Of a DNA stretch of 64,000 nt, positions 25,500-32,932 are shown piece after piece. The DNA comes from an uncultured Roseburia sp. Its GTDB lineage: Bacteria > Bacillota > Clostridia > Lachnospirales > Lachnospiraceae. Location of the stretch: positions 62,001-126,000 of the forward strand of contig CANRSX010000001.1 in assembly GCA_947642555.1 (NCBI GenBank), read 5' to 3'. How positions within the stretch are numbered: position 1 is the first letter of the stretch; each line of letters starts with the position of its first letter. The position numbers were made by a program, and so were the translations under genes. Below the pieces are notes generated by a model. The model searched no databases. It saw only the letters and a list, made by a program, of their open reading frames with translations, and had not been told where the DNA came from.

Positions 25500-25529
25500 A
25501 TTATAGCATAGATCCACATAAATAGGAAA
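25500..25529 (-). promoter_or_regulatory. Probable promoter of the rnf operon
   Basis: A perfect minus-strand TATAAT lies at 25500-25505, about 70 bp upstream of rnfC. The -35 region (TTTCCT or TTCCTA at 25523-25529) is weak, so only the -10 element is well supported. Confidence 0.5.
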
Positions 25530-25535
25530 AACTTT

Positions 25536-25564
25536 TTGTATTTTTTTCAATACTTTGCTATACT
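25536..25564 (+). promoter_or_regulatory. Sigma-A type promoter for the RNase H-like gene
   Basis: TTGTAT (25536-25541), a 17-bp spacer and TATACT (25559-25564) lie in an AT-rich stretch about 75 bp upstream of the start codon, diverging from the rnf promoter. Confidence 0.65.
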
Positions 25565-25637
25565 ATGTAGGCGGAGAGCTGCAAATAGCACACGCCGACA
25601 ATAACAGAAGATTACTTTCATTCAGAGGACTTACGAT

Positions 25638-26780
25638 ATGCTCACCTGGACAGACACGATTCCCTATGATTTTACAGATCCCCTCGTCTCGCACGCGTTT
25701 ACCGCGCGACCGCTTTTCTTCGACATCGAGACGACCGGATTTTCCCGCTCTGGCAGCACCGTCTACCTGATCGGCTGCGCGGCGAGGAGTGAAGATTCCC
25801 TTCTCATCCGGCAGTTTTTCGCGGAGACGCCGGGAGAGGAGGCGGAGGTGATCACCGCCTTCCTGACGCTGGCAAAGCAGTATGACACCCTCCTGACCTT
25901 CAACGGCAGCACGTTTGACATTCCCTACCTTCAGGCCCGGTGCAAATTTCTTCATATAGAAGAATCCCTTTCCCTGCATCCGTACACGGATCTCTACCGG
26001 GAAGCCGCAAAGCTGCGGCACGTGCTAAGGCTCCCCGATTTAAAGCAGAAATCCATCGAGATCTTTCTCGGCATTGACCGGGCGGATCTGTTTTCAGGCG
26101 GCGAGCTGATCAGAGTTTACCGGGACTATGTGGCAAAACCGACCAGGCAGGCGGAAAAGCTTTTACAGCAGCACAATTATGAGGACGTCCTCTACATGCC
26201 GGCGCTTCTGCCCGTCCTCTCCTACCGGGCGTTTTTTGACGGGGAATTCTCCGTGGACGCCTTAGAGGCAGGCGAATATACCGCGATGGACGGCAGCCGC
26301 GGAAAAGAGCTCTATTTCACGCTCTCCTGCCGCCTTCCCGTCCCCGCTCCCATCTCCTGCCGCTACGGGGACTGCTATCTTTCCGTCTCGAAGCATCACG
26401 CTGTGCTCCGGGTCTGTCTCCTTGACGAGACCCTGCGGCTGTTTTTCGACCGTCCGTCAGACTACTATTATCTGCCCGGCGAGGACTGCGCCGTCTTAAA
26501 GGCCGCCGCCTCTCATGTGGAAAAAAGCAGGCGCGTGCCCGCAAAAAAATCAAGCTGCTACACGAAAAAACATGCGCTTTTCCTCCCGCAGTACAGCGAT
26601 CTGATCACCCCGGCGTTCCGCAGAAACGTCCGGGACCGGCAGTCCTTCTTTGAACTGTCCGCGTCATTTGTCTCCGACCCGGATCTGCAGTACCGGTATG
26701 TCTGCCATCTTCTCCATGTTATCCTGCGTCAGAAACCGCCGGTGCAGAAAAAAGCCGCCTTCACGAAGATAACCTCGTAA
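25638..26780 (+). CDS. Ribonuclease H-like (YprB-type) exonuclease domain protein
   Basis: This 380-residue protein has PLFFDIETTGFSRSGSTVY near residue 30, the ExoI motif (DIETTG) of DEDD exonucleases. LLTFNGSTFDIPYLQARC (ExoII-like NG..FD) and a later YRDYVAK...YEDVLYMPALL (ExoIII region with D) follow. This is the RNase_H_2 family represented by Bacillus YprB. The C-terminal 170 residues are less conserved and have no recognised domain. It is probably a cytosolic metal-dependent nuclease; the substrate is unknown. It stands alone on the plus strand, divergent from rnf, and ends 28 bp before the convergent cheR. Confidence 0.85.
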   Translation: MLTWTDTIPYDFTDPLVSHAFTARPLFFDIETTGFSRSGSTVYLIGCAARSEDSLLIRQFFAETPGEEAEVITAFLTLAKQYDTLLTFNGSTFDIPYLQARCKFLHIEESLSLHPYTDLYREAAKLRHVLRLPDLKQKSIEIFLGIDRADLFSGGELIRVYRDYVAKPTRQAEKLLQQHNYEDVLYMPALLPVLSYRAFFDGEFSVDALEAGEYTAMDGSRGKELYFTLSCRLPVPAPISCRYGDCYLSVSKHHAVLRVCLLDETLRLFFDRPSDYYYLPGEDCAVLKAAASHVEKSRRVPAKKSSCYTKKHALFLPQYSDLITPAFRRNVRDRQSFFELSASFVSDPDLQYRYVCHLLHVILRQKPPVQKKAAFTKITS

Positions 26781-26807
26781 AAGCGGCAGCTTTGTCAGAG
26801 TACGGTT

Positions 26808-27590
26808 CTACTCCTTCTCAAAGAAGAACGATTTGCTGCGGTTAAAGCCGAGCTCACGGTAATTCATGATCTGCTCGGTACTTCCGATAAAGAGAATTCC
26901 TCCCGTCACCAGGGACTTGTGGAACTTCTTGTAAATCTCGTCCTTCGCTTCCTCCGTGAAGTAAATCACGACGTTCCGGCAGACGATCAGATGGCAGCCG
27001 GACGGATACGGATCTTTTAACAGGTCATGGATCTTAAACTCCACTCTCCGCTTGATCTCATCCGAAATCTGATAAGACGATCCCACCTTTGTAAAATACT
27101 TTTTCTTCAGGTCATCCGGCACCGCGGCAATACTCTTCTCGTTATAAAGGCCCATGCGCGCGGTATCAATCACCTGGCGGTCAATATCCGTCGCGATAAT
27201 CTTGATATTGGCCAGCGGCAGATGTCTCGAGAGCGCCATGACAAGCGAATACGGTTCATCCCCGGTCGAGCAGGCCGCGCTCCACACCTTAATATTACGT
27301 CCATACTTCTGAATCAGGCGCGGAAACACTTCCTTGTCAAGGATTTTCCACTGATCCGGATTCCGGTAGAACTCCGAGACGTTGATGGTGAGGAAATTGA
27401 CAAACTGTTCAAACTTATCCTTGTCTTTTTTCAGCAGCACCACATACTCATCGTAAGTGCGGATCCCGTTTTTGGAAATCAGTGTGTTGATTCTGCGCCG
27501 CATCTGCTTTTCCTTATACGCGTTCAGATCGATCTTCGCAAGCGACAGAATGTCCTTTTTAAACTTCTCGTAGTTGTCTGTTTCAAGCAT
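26808..27590 (-). CDS. cheR: CheR-type protein-glutamate methyltransferase
   Basis: This 260-residue protein has the CheR N-terminal helical domain (KEKQMRRRINTLISKNGI) and a linker with TINVSEFYRNPDQW. The SAM-binding fold follows, with VWSAACSTGDEPYSLVM, IIATDIDRQVID and LIVCRNVVIYFT. The spacing is that of chemotaxis receptor methyltransferases. CheR methylates glutamates of chemoreceptors using SAM, but no receptor, cheA, cheB or flagellar gene is nearby. It may serve a distant chemotaxis system or methylate another partner. It lies downstream of rpsA, separated by a terminator-like hairpin. Confidence 0.93.
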   Translation of the reverse strand: MLETDNYEKFKKDILSLAKIDLNAYKEKQMRRRINTLISKNGIRTYDEYVVLLKKDKDKFEQFVNFLTINVSEFYRNPDQWKILDKEVFPRLIQKYGRNIKVWSAACSTGDEPYSLVMALSRHLPLANIKIIATDIDRQVIDTARMGLYNEKSIAAVPDDLKKKYFTKVGSSYQISDEIKRRVEFKIHDLLKDPYPSGCHLIVCRNVVIYFTEEAKDEIYKKFHKSLVTGGILFIGSTEQIMNYRELGFNRSKSFFFEKE

Positions 27591-27676
27591 GATTGTCTCC
27601 TCCGTTAACTATATGTCCGCAGTGCGGGGCGTATGCCAGAAACCGTTCTCTGTGCATCCGTTCCCTGGCATACAAA

Positions 27677-27710
27677 GAATAGGCTCCCACATGATTGTGC
27701 AAGCCTATTC
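27677..27710 (-). terminator. Terminator-like hairpin after rpsA
   Basis: GAATAGGCT (27677-27685) pairs with AGCCTATTC (27702-27710) over a 16-base loop. On the minus strand the stem is followed by TTTGTATG; on the plus strand GAACTTTTTAG follows. It lies 40 bp after the rpsA stop and probably ends the cmk-ispH-rpsA transcript. Confidence 0.6.
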
Positions 27711-27750
27711 GAACTTTTTAGCTCTCTGCGGTATCCGGGATACCTGACAT

Positions 27751-28869
27751 CTAATCCTCCGCGCCCGCAACGGCATCGATATCAACATCCGCGATATCGT
27801 CGTCCGCGCGCTCCGCATCTGCAAGAAGCGCCTTGATGGAAAGGCTGATCTTCTTGTCCTCCTCATTGAAGTCCACGATCTTCGCATCGATCTGCTGTCC
27901 GACCTTCAGCACATCCGAAGGCTTCTCCACATGCTCTCTGGCGATCTGGGATACGTGAAGCAGAGCGTCCACACCCGGCGCAAGCTCAACAAACGCGCCG
28001 AAGTCCGTCATCCTCGCCACACGGCCGGTCACGACGTTGCCGATCGCGAATTTGTCCGCCGCACCGTTCCAGGGGTTATCCGCCGGGAACTTCATGCTCA
28101 GAGCGATCTTCGTCTCGTTGATGTCCTTGATGAAGACGCGCACGTTCTCGCCGACACTGAACACCTTCTTCGGGCTCTCGACTCTGCCCCAGGACATCTC
28201 GGAGATATGCAGCAGCCCGTCCGCGCCGCCAAGGTCGATGAACGCGCCGAAGTCCGTCACATTCTTAACCGTGCCTTCCATGATGTCGCCGATCTTGATC
28301 CGTGCAAACAGCTCTCTCTGCTGCTCTAACTTTCTCGCCACCAGGATCTGCTTTCTGTCGCCGATGATCCTTCTGCGCTTCGGATTGAACTCGCTGATCA
28401 CGAACTCAATCTCCTGATCCTTATACTTCGTCAGATCCTTCTCATAGGAATCCGATACCAGGCTTGCCGGGATAAATACCCTGGTCTCGTCCGCCATCAC
28501 GCACAGTCCGCCGTCTAACACCTGCGTCACCTTCGCGGTCAGCACTTCCTTATTCTCATAAGCCTCCTCTAAGCGCTTGCTGCCTCTCTCCGCCGCAAGG
28601 CGCTTGTAAGTCAGGAGAACCTGTCCCTCTCCGTCATTTACCTTCATCACCTTCGTCTCCATGGTGTCGCCGACGGATACAAGTGTGGTCAGATCGACAT
28701 TGGATTCGTTCGTATATTCATTACGCGTGATGATTCCATCGGATTTGTAGCCGATATTCAGGACGATCTCGTCTGGTTTCACATCGATAACGGTACCCTC
28801 AACAACCTCTCCATTCCTAATTGTTTTAAATGACTCATCCAGCATTTGTTCAAAACTCATTTCTGACAT
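27751..28869 (-). CDS. rpsA: 30S ribosomal protein S1 homologue (four S1 domains)
   Basis: This 372-residue protein has four S1 RNA-binding repeats starting at about residues 20, 105, 190 and 275. The last two are the most canonical (GTVKNVTDFGAFIDLGG and GRVARMTDFGAFVELAPG). The acidic C-terminal tail is typical of low-copy Firmicute S1. It binds mRNA and assists 30S initiation or RNA metabolism. ATG 28869 follows GAGGAGG by nine bases, and that site lies inside the last codons of ispH. In many Clostridia ispH and S1 are fused in one protein; here they are separate but overlapping. Confidence 0.93.
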   Translation of the reverse strand: MSEMSFEQMLDESFKTIRNGEVVEGTVIDVKPDEIVLNIGYKSDGIITRNEYTNESNVDLTTLVSVGDTMETKVMKVNDGEGQVLLTYKRLAAERGSKRLEEAYENKEVLTAKVTQVLDGGLCVMADETRVFIPASLVSDSYEKDLTKYKDQEIEFVISEFNPKRRRIIGDRKQILVARKLEQQRELFARIKIGDIMEGTVKNVTDFGAFIDLGGADGLLHISEMSWGRVESPKKVFSVGENVRVFIKDINETKIALSMKFPADNPWNGAADKFAIGNVVTGRVARMTDFGAFVELAPGVDALLHVSQIAREHVEKPSDVLKVGQQIDAKIVDFNEEDKKISLSIKALLADAERADDDIADVDIDAVAGAED

Positions 28870-29701
28870 TCTTTTGAACCTCCTCAATAATATTGTTTGG
28901 GGTGGATGCCCCTGCGGTAATACCTACGTTATCGACATATCGGAAATCAGCAAGCTTCAGATCCTTTATAGTTTGTATATAGTAAGTATTGTTGCATTTG
29001 TTATGACATATTTCAAACAGTTTCTGCGTGTTGGAACTATTCCTGCCACCAATCACAATCATGGCGTCCACCTGCCCCGCAATCTGCGCGGCTTCTGCCT
29101 GTCGCTCCTCCGTAGCATTGCAGATCGTATTTAAAACAATTATATCATAACCTTTTTTTCTTATAATTTCAACTAATTCTTGAAATTTATTGTAATTAAA
29201 TGTCGTTTGCGCTACGACGCACACCTTTCTGGCCGGATCCGCGGCAAAATCACGGGCATCTTCCGCATCAGAGATGACATATGTCGCCTCCGCAACGGAC
29301 CAGCTCCTTATCCCGCGGACCTCCGGATGCGTCCCGTCGCCCACGATCACAATCTGGTTTCCCTCCCTGCTTTTGCTCTCCACCAGACGGTGGATTTTTT
29401 TTACGAACGGGCAGGTGGCGTCCACCACGGAAAATCCGAGGCGTTCGAGCGCTTCACTGACGCCCCGCTCCACGCCGTGCGCCCGGATCACGACGGTCCC
29501 TTTGGGCAGGTCCGCAAATTCCTCTATGCGTTCCGCCACGCGAACGCCGCGCTCCTCTAAGTCGCGCACCACCTCTTCGTTGTGGATGATCGGGCCGTAG
29601 GTGTAGACCGGCCTGCCCGATCCTGCCTGCTCATACACCATCTCAACCGCCCGTTTTACCCCGAAGCAGAAGCCGGCGCTTTCCGCCAGAATGACATTCA
29701 T
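28850..29701 (-). CDS. ispH: 4-hydroxy-3-methylbut-2-enyl diphosphate reductase IspH
   Basis: This 283-residue protein has ILAESAGFCFGVKRAVE at the start (first Fe-S cysteine), VIRAHGVERGVSE, DATCPFVKKIH (second cysteine and active-site region), VVAQTTFNYNKFQ and TICNATEERQAEA (third cysteine). It also has VIGGRNSSNTQKL and VGITAGASTPNN. It reduces HMBPP to IPP and DMAPP, the last MEP-pathway step. It starts in the cmk stop (ATGA overlap) and its 3' end contains the ribosome-binding site for rpsA, so cmk-ispH-rpsA are translationally linked. Confidence 0.97.
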   Translation of the reverse strand: MNVILAESAGFCFGVKRAVEMVYEQAGSGRPVYTYGPIIHNEEVVRDLEERGVRVAERIEEFADLPKGTVVIRAHGVERGVSEALERLGFSVVDATCPFVKKIHRLVESKSREGNQIVIVGDGTHPEVRGIRSWSVAEATYVISDAEDARDFAADPARKVCVVAQTTFNYNKFQELVEIIRKKGYDIIVLNTICNATEERQAEAAQIAGQVDAMIVIGGRNSSNTQKLFEICHNKCNNTYYIQTIKDLKLADFRYVDNVGITAGASTPNNIIEEVQKNVRNEF

Positions 29702-30384
29702 GCCTTCTCCCCCTGTCCGCCGGACCGCGCGATGATATGGCGGATCGCTTCCACCACCTCGTCGATCCCCATGTCGGAGCTGTCAACGGGAACCGCGTCC
29801 TTCGCCTGGCGAAGCGGTGAGACCTCCCGGTGCATATCCCGGTCATCCCGGTCCGCGATATCGCGCTCCACCTCGTCGAAATCACAGGCGGCGCCCTTTG
29901 CTGCCAGCTCGTCGTACCGGCGCTTTGCGCGGGCTTTTATGCTGGCGGTCAGATAGATTTTTACCTGCGCGTCCGGTAGCACGCAGGTACCGATGTCCCT
30001 GCCGTCCATGATCACGTCCGCTTCCGCGGCCAGCCGGCGCTGCAGATCGGTGAGTTTTTCCCGCACCACCGAATACACGCTGGTTGCGGACGCCATGTTG
30101 CCGACCTCCTCGGTGCGGATCACGCCGTTGACATTCTCGCCGTTTAACACCACCTGCTGTTCGCCGTCCTCGTAGCGGATGGTCACGGAAATGGAAGGAC
30201 AGGCCGCCGCAATCGCCGCCTCGTCCTCCGGCGCGATATCGTGCGTGAGAAAATAGTACGCCATCGCCCGGTACATCGCCCCGGTGTCCACGTAAATATA
30301 TCCCAGCTCTTTTGCCAGGCGCTTTGCGATCGTGCTTTTTCCGGCTCCGGCCGGTCCGTCAATTGCAATGTTCATATGTCTCAT
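29698..30384 (-). CDS. cmk: Cytidylate kinase Cmk
   Basis: This 228-residue P-loop kinase has IAIDGPAGAGKSTIAKRLAK at the N-terminus, YVDTGAMYRAMAYY, and DVIMDGRDIGTCVLPDAQ with SIKARAKRRYDEL. It phosphorylates CMP and dCMP. The 228-residue length is normal. ATG 30384 has AAGG six bases upstream, and a second ATG at 30375 is also possible. It overlaps the BaiN-like gene upstream (ATGA) and ispH downstream by 4 bp each, so translation of the cluster is coupled. Confidence 0.96.
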   Translation of the reverse strand: MRHMNIAIDGPAGAGKSTIAKRLAKELGYIYVDTGAMYRAMAYYFLTHDIAPEDEAAIAAACPSISVTIRYEDGEQQVVLNGENVNGVIRTEEVGNMASATSVYSVVREKLTDLQRRLAAEADVIMDGRDIGTCVLPDAQVKIYLTASIKARAKRRYDELAAKGAACDFDEVERDIADRDDRDMHREVSPLRQAKDAVPVDSSDMGIDEVVEAIRHIIARSGGQGEKA

Positions 30385-31745
30385 CGTTTTCCTTCTTCCC
30401 TTCCTTCCAAAGCATCCGGCGTCCCCGGCACGCTGCTTCCCGCCAGATATCCGGTCGACCAGGCGATCTGTAAGTTAAAGCCTCCGGTCATCGCGTCCAC
30501 ATCCAGAAGCTCCCCGCAGAAGTACAGCCGCCTGATCCGCTTTGACTCCATCGTGGACGGATCGATCTCTCCCGTCTTCACGCCGCCCCGGGTGATAATC
30601 GCCTCGTCAAATCCGCGCAGCCCGGCGAGCGTCAGCGGGAATGCCTTTATCCTGCGCGCAAATTCCCGGCGCTCCTCCCTGGTGACCTCGTTGACCCGCT
30701 TTTCCGGATCCACGCCGCCAAGCGAGAGCATCACCGGCGTCAGCTTCGCCGGAAACAGGGATGCGACCGCATTCTTAAACTGCCGGTTCTTCGCCCCCTC
30801 AAACTCGCGCAGCAGCCTGGCGTCTAACTGTTCCGTGCTCAGGGCCGGCTTTAGGTCGATCTGTGCGGCAAGCGGCTTTTTTACCCGGGCGGACGGAATC
30901 GCCGCGCCTGCGCTTAATACCAGCGGGCCACTCACCCCGAAATGGGTGAACAGCAGTTCTCCGAACCCGTCGAACAGCAGCTTTTTCCCGTCCCGGATCT
31001 GCAGCCGGATGTTTCGGAGGGAGAGGCCCTGGAGCGCGGTCACATACTCCTCCTTCGCATAAAAGGGCGCCAGCGACGGGGACGGCTCCACAATCGTGTG
31101 TCCGGCATCCGCCGCGAACCGGTATCCGTCTCCCGTCGATCCGGTGGACGGATAAGAAAGCCCGCCCGTCGCGAGGATCACCGCGTCCGCGGACAGCTTC
31201 GTGCCGTCTGAGAGAACCACACCGGTCACACGGCCCGGCCGGCCGGCTTTTGCTTTCGCAGTGCGTGTCTTCCCGTGCGCTGCGGCGTCAGCGGTTCCTG
31301 ACAGGGCAGGCTCTTCCTGATCTGCATATGGCTCCGTGAGCAGTCCGGCCACCTCGGTGTGCAGCCGCACCGTGACCCCGCGCTGCGCGAGTACCCGCCG
31401 CAGCGTCGCGATGACATCCGACGAATGATCCGACACCGGAAAGACACGGTTTCCGCGTTCCGTTTTCAGCGGCAGTCCGTTTTTTTCAAAAAAATCCATG
31501 ACGCGGCTGTTGTCATACGCGTAAAACGCGCTGTAAAGGAATTTCGGGTTCTGCGTCACATTCGCGAACAGGCTCTCCATATCGCACGCATTGGTGAGAT
31601 TGCAGCGCCCTTTTCCGGTGATATAAAGCTTTTTCCCGAGCTTTTCGTTTTTTTCGAGCAGGACCGTCTCATGGCCGCACTCCGCCGCGGCGATCGCCGC
31701 AAACATCCCGGCAGGCCCGCCGCCCACCACAATCACTTTACTCAT
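30381..31745 (-). CDS. BaiN/YhiN-like NAD(P)/FAD-dependent oxidoreductase
   Basis: This 454-residue flavoprotein starts SKVIVVGGGPAGMFAAIAAA, a Rossmann FAD-binding motif. YITGKGRCNLTNACD, a hallmark of the HI0933/YhiN family, follows, then VILATGGLSYPSTGSTGDGY, and it ends with YFCGELLDVDAMTGGFNLQI and WSTGYLAG. The family includes BaiN of bile-acid-converting Clostridia, but most members have no proven reaction. A hydrophilic Ala/Lys/Gly insertion near residue 150 is unusual. It overlaps the RpiR-type gene by 8 bp and cmk by 4 bp. Confidence 0.92.
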   Translation of the reverse strand: MSKVIVVGGGPAGMFAAIAAAECGHETVLLEKNEKLGKKLYITGKGRCNLTNACDMESLFANVTQNPKFLYSAFYAYDNSRVMDFFEKNGLPLKTERGNRVFPVSDHSSDVIATLRRVLAQRGVTVRLHTEVAGLLTEPYADQEEPALSGTADAAAHGKTRTAKAKAGRPGRVTGVVLSDGTKLSADAVILATGGLSYPSTGSTGDGYRFAADAGHTIVEPSPSLAPFYAKEEYVTALQGLSLRNIRLQIRDGKKLLFDGFGELLFTHFGVSGPLVLSAGAAIPSARVKKPLAAQIDLKPALSTEQLDARLLREFEGAKNRQFKNAVASLFPAKLTPVMLSLGGVDPEKRVNEVTREERREFARRIKAFPLTLAGLRGFDEAIITRGGVKTGEIDPSTMESKRIRRLYFCGELLDVDAMTGGFNLQIAWSTGYLAGSSVPGTPDALEGREEGKR

Positions 31746-32670
31746 ATGTGCCCGCATCCCCCACTTTTCCATACCGCATACGGATGGAATCATCGATATA
31801 ATTGATCTCGTCGTTTCCGTATACCTGATACTCGTCCCAGATCTGTTCCAGCGTCTCTAACGTCTGCCCGACCTCCCCCTGTTTTTTCATGCAAAGGGCG
31901 ACGATCAGCGCGTTGATCACGCTTAAGGGCGCCACCAGCGAATCGACAATCGACGCCATATCGCTGTCCGCGATCAGGTTGCAGGAGGAATACAGGTTCA
32001 TCGGGGAGTGCACGCTGTCCGTGAGCGTGATCACCTTTGCGCTGCGGTTGTTCGCAAACTCCATGGCTTTTAGGGTGCGCATGGAATAGCGCGGGAAGCT
32101 GATCCCGATGATCACATCCTCCCTGCCGATGCGCACCATCTGTTCAAAGATCTCGCTCGCGCTGTTCGTGGAGAGCAGGCGGACGTTCTCAAACATCAGC
32201 GTAAAGTAAAACGCCAGGAAGGACGCCAAGGGCGCGCAGCTGCGGGTCCCGATGATGTAGATGCTCCTCGCGTTTAAAATCGTGTCCACCGCGAGCTCAA
32301 ACGCGTTGTCGTCGAGCTTTTCTAGCGTGGAGTGAATCTTGTCCGCATCTGAGTTTAAAACCGTCTCCAGAATCTTTGACTGGCTGATCCGCCCGTACGT
32401 AACCTCCATCCGCTGCATTGAGTTGAGCTTGCCGCGCACCAGTTCCTCGAGCGCGCTCTGAAATTCCGGGTAGCCCTTATAGCCCAGATGCATCGCAAAT
32501 CTGACTACAGTCGACTCGCTCACTCCCACCACTTCGCCGAGCTTTGCGGCTGTGAGAAAGGCCGCCTTGTCGTAGTTGTCGGTGATGTAGGAGGCAAGCA
32601 GCTTCTGGCCGCGGCTTAAATGACTGTAGGCGTCATTGATTCGGTTGATCAGGTCGTTTGTATTGCTCAT
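31738..32670 (-). CDS. MurR/RpiR family transcriptional regulator
   Basis: This 310-residue protein has an N-terminal RpiR helix-turn-helix (TAAKLGEVVGVSESTVVRFA with MHLGYKGYPEFQ). A C-terminal SIS sugar-phosphate-binding domain follows, with ARSIYIIGTRSCAPLASFLA, VIIGISFPRYSMRTLKAMEF and KVITLTDSVHSPM. RpiR regulators sense phosphorylated sugars or similar ligands and control catabolic genes. The nearest genes are the BaiN-like flavoprotein and cmk, which are not sugar genes, so the regulon is unclear. The 5' region contains palindromic repeats and a TATAAT promoter at 32901. Confidence 0.93.
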   Translation of the reverse strand: MSNTNDLINRINDAYSHLSRGQKLLASYITDNYDKAAFLTAAKLGEVVGVSESTVVRFAMHLGYKGYPEFQSALEELVRGKLNSMQRMEVTYGRISQSKILETVLNSDADKIHSTLEKLDDNAFELAVDTILNARSIYIIGTRSCAPLASFLAFYFTLMFENVRLLSTNSASEIFEQMVRIGREDVIIGISFPRYSMRTLKAMEFANNRSAKVITLTDSVHSPMNLYSSCNLIADSDMASIVDSLVAPLSVINALIVALCMKKQGEVGQTLETLEQIWDEYQVYGNDEINYIDDSIRMRYGKVGDAGTYE

Positions 32671-32692
32671 AGATTCCTCCGTGGCCGGGCAC

Positions 32693-32878
32693 CGCCCTAT
32701 CAGTCCTCATTCTGACAACTCCGCCTGCCAGCAGGCGATTTGTCAGCTTTCGTCCTGGCCGGCTTCGCAGTGCACGTTCGAAAGCCTTCGGCTTTCTCAC
32801 TCACGGGCATTCGCCCTATCAGTCCTCATTCTGACAACTCCGCCTGCCAGCAGGCGATTTGTCAGCTTTCGTCCTGGC
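32693..32878. repeat. Two identical 67-bp palindromic repeats upstream of the RpiR-type gene
   Basis: Bases 32693-32759 and 32812-32878 are identical. Each contains nested inverted arms: CTGACAA/TTGTCAG outside and CGCCTGC/GCAGGCG inside, around a two-base centre. They lie in the 5' untranslated region of the RpiR-type gene, 119 bp apart. The form is that of a REP/BIME-like or miniature palindromic element. Confidence 0.85.
32780..32796. other. Short GC-rich hairpin between the palindromic repeats
   Basis: GAAAGCC (32780-32786), TTC, GGCTTTC (32790-32796) forms a seven-base-pair hairpin with a three-base loop in the spacer between the two 67-bp repeats. It has no T-run and no assigned role. 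Confidence 0.6.
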
Positions 32879-32900
32879 ACTGCTCATTGCCATCGCGTAC

Positions 32901-32928
32901 ATTATAACAGATCATGATTGATTTGCAA
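32901..32928 (-). promoter_or_regulatory. Sigma-A type promoter for the RpiR-type operon
   Basis: On the minus strand TTGCAA (32923-32928) and TATAAT (32901-32906) are 16 bp apart, just after the APH-like gene ends. It would give a leader of about 225 bases that includes both 67-bp palindromes. Confidence 0.6.
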
Positions 32929-32932
32929 GGAG

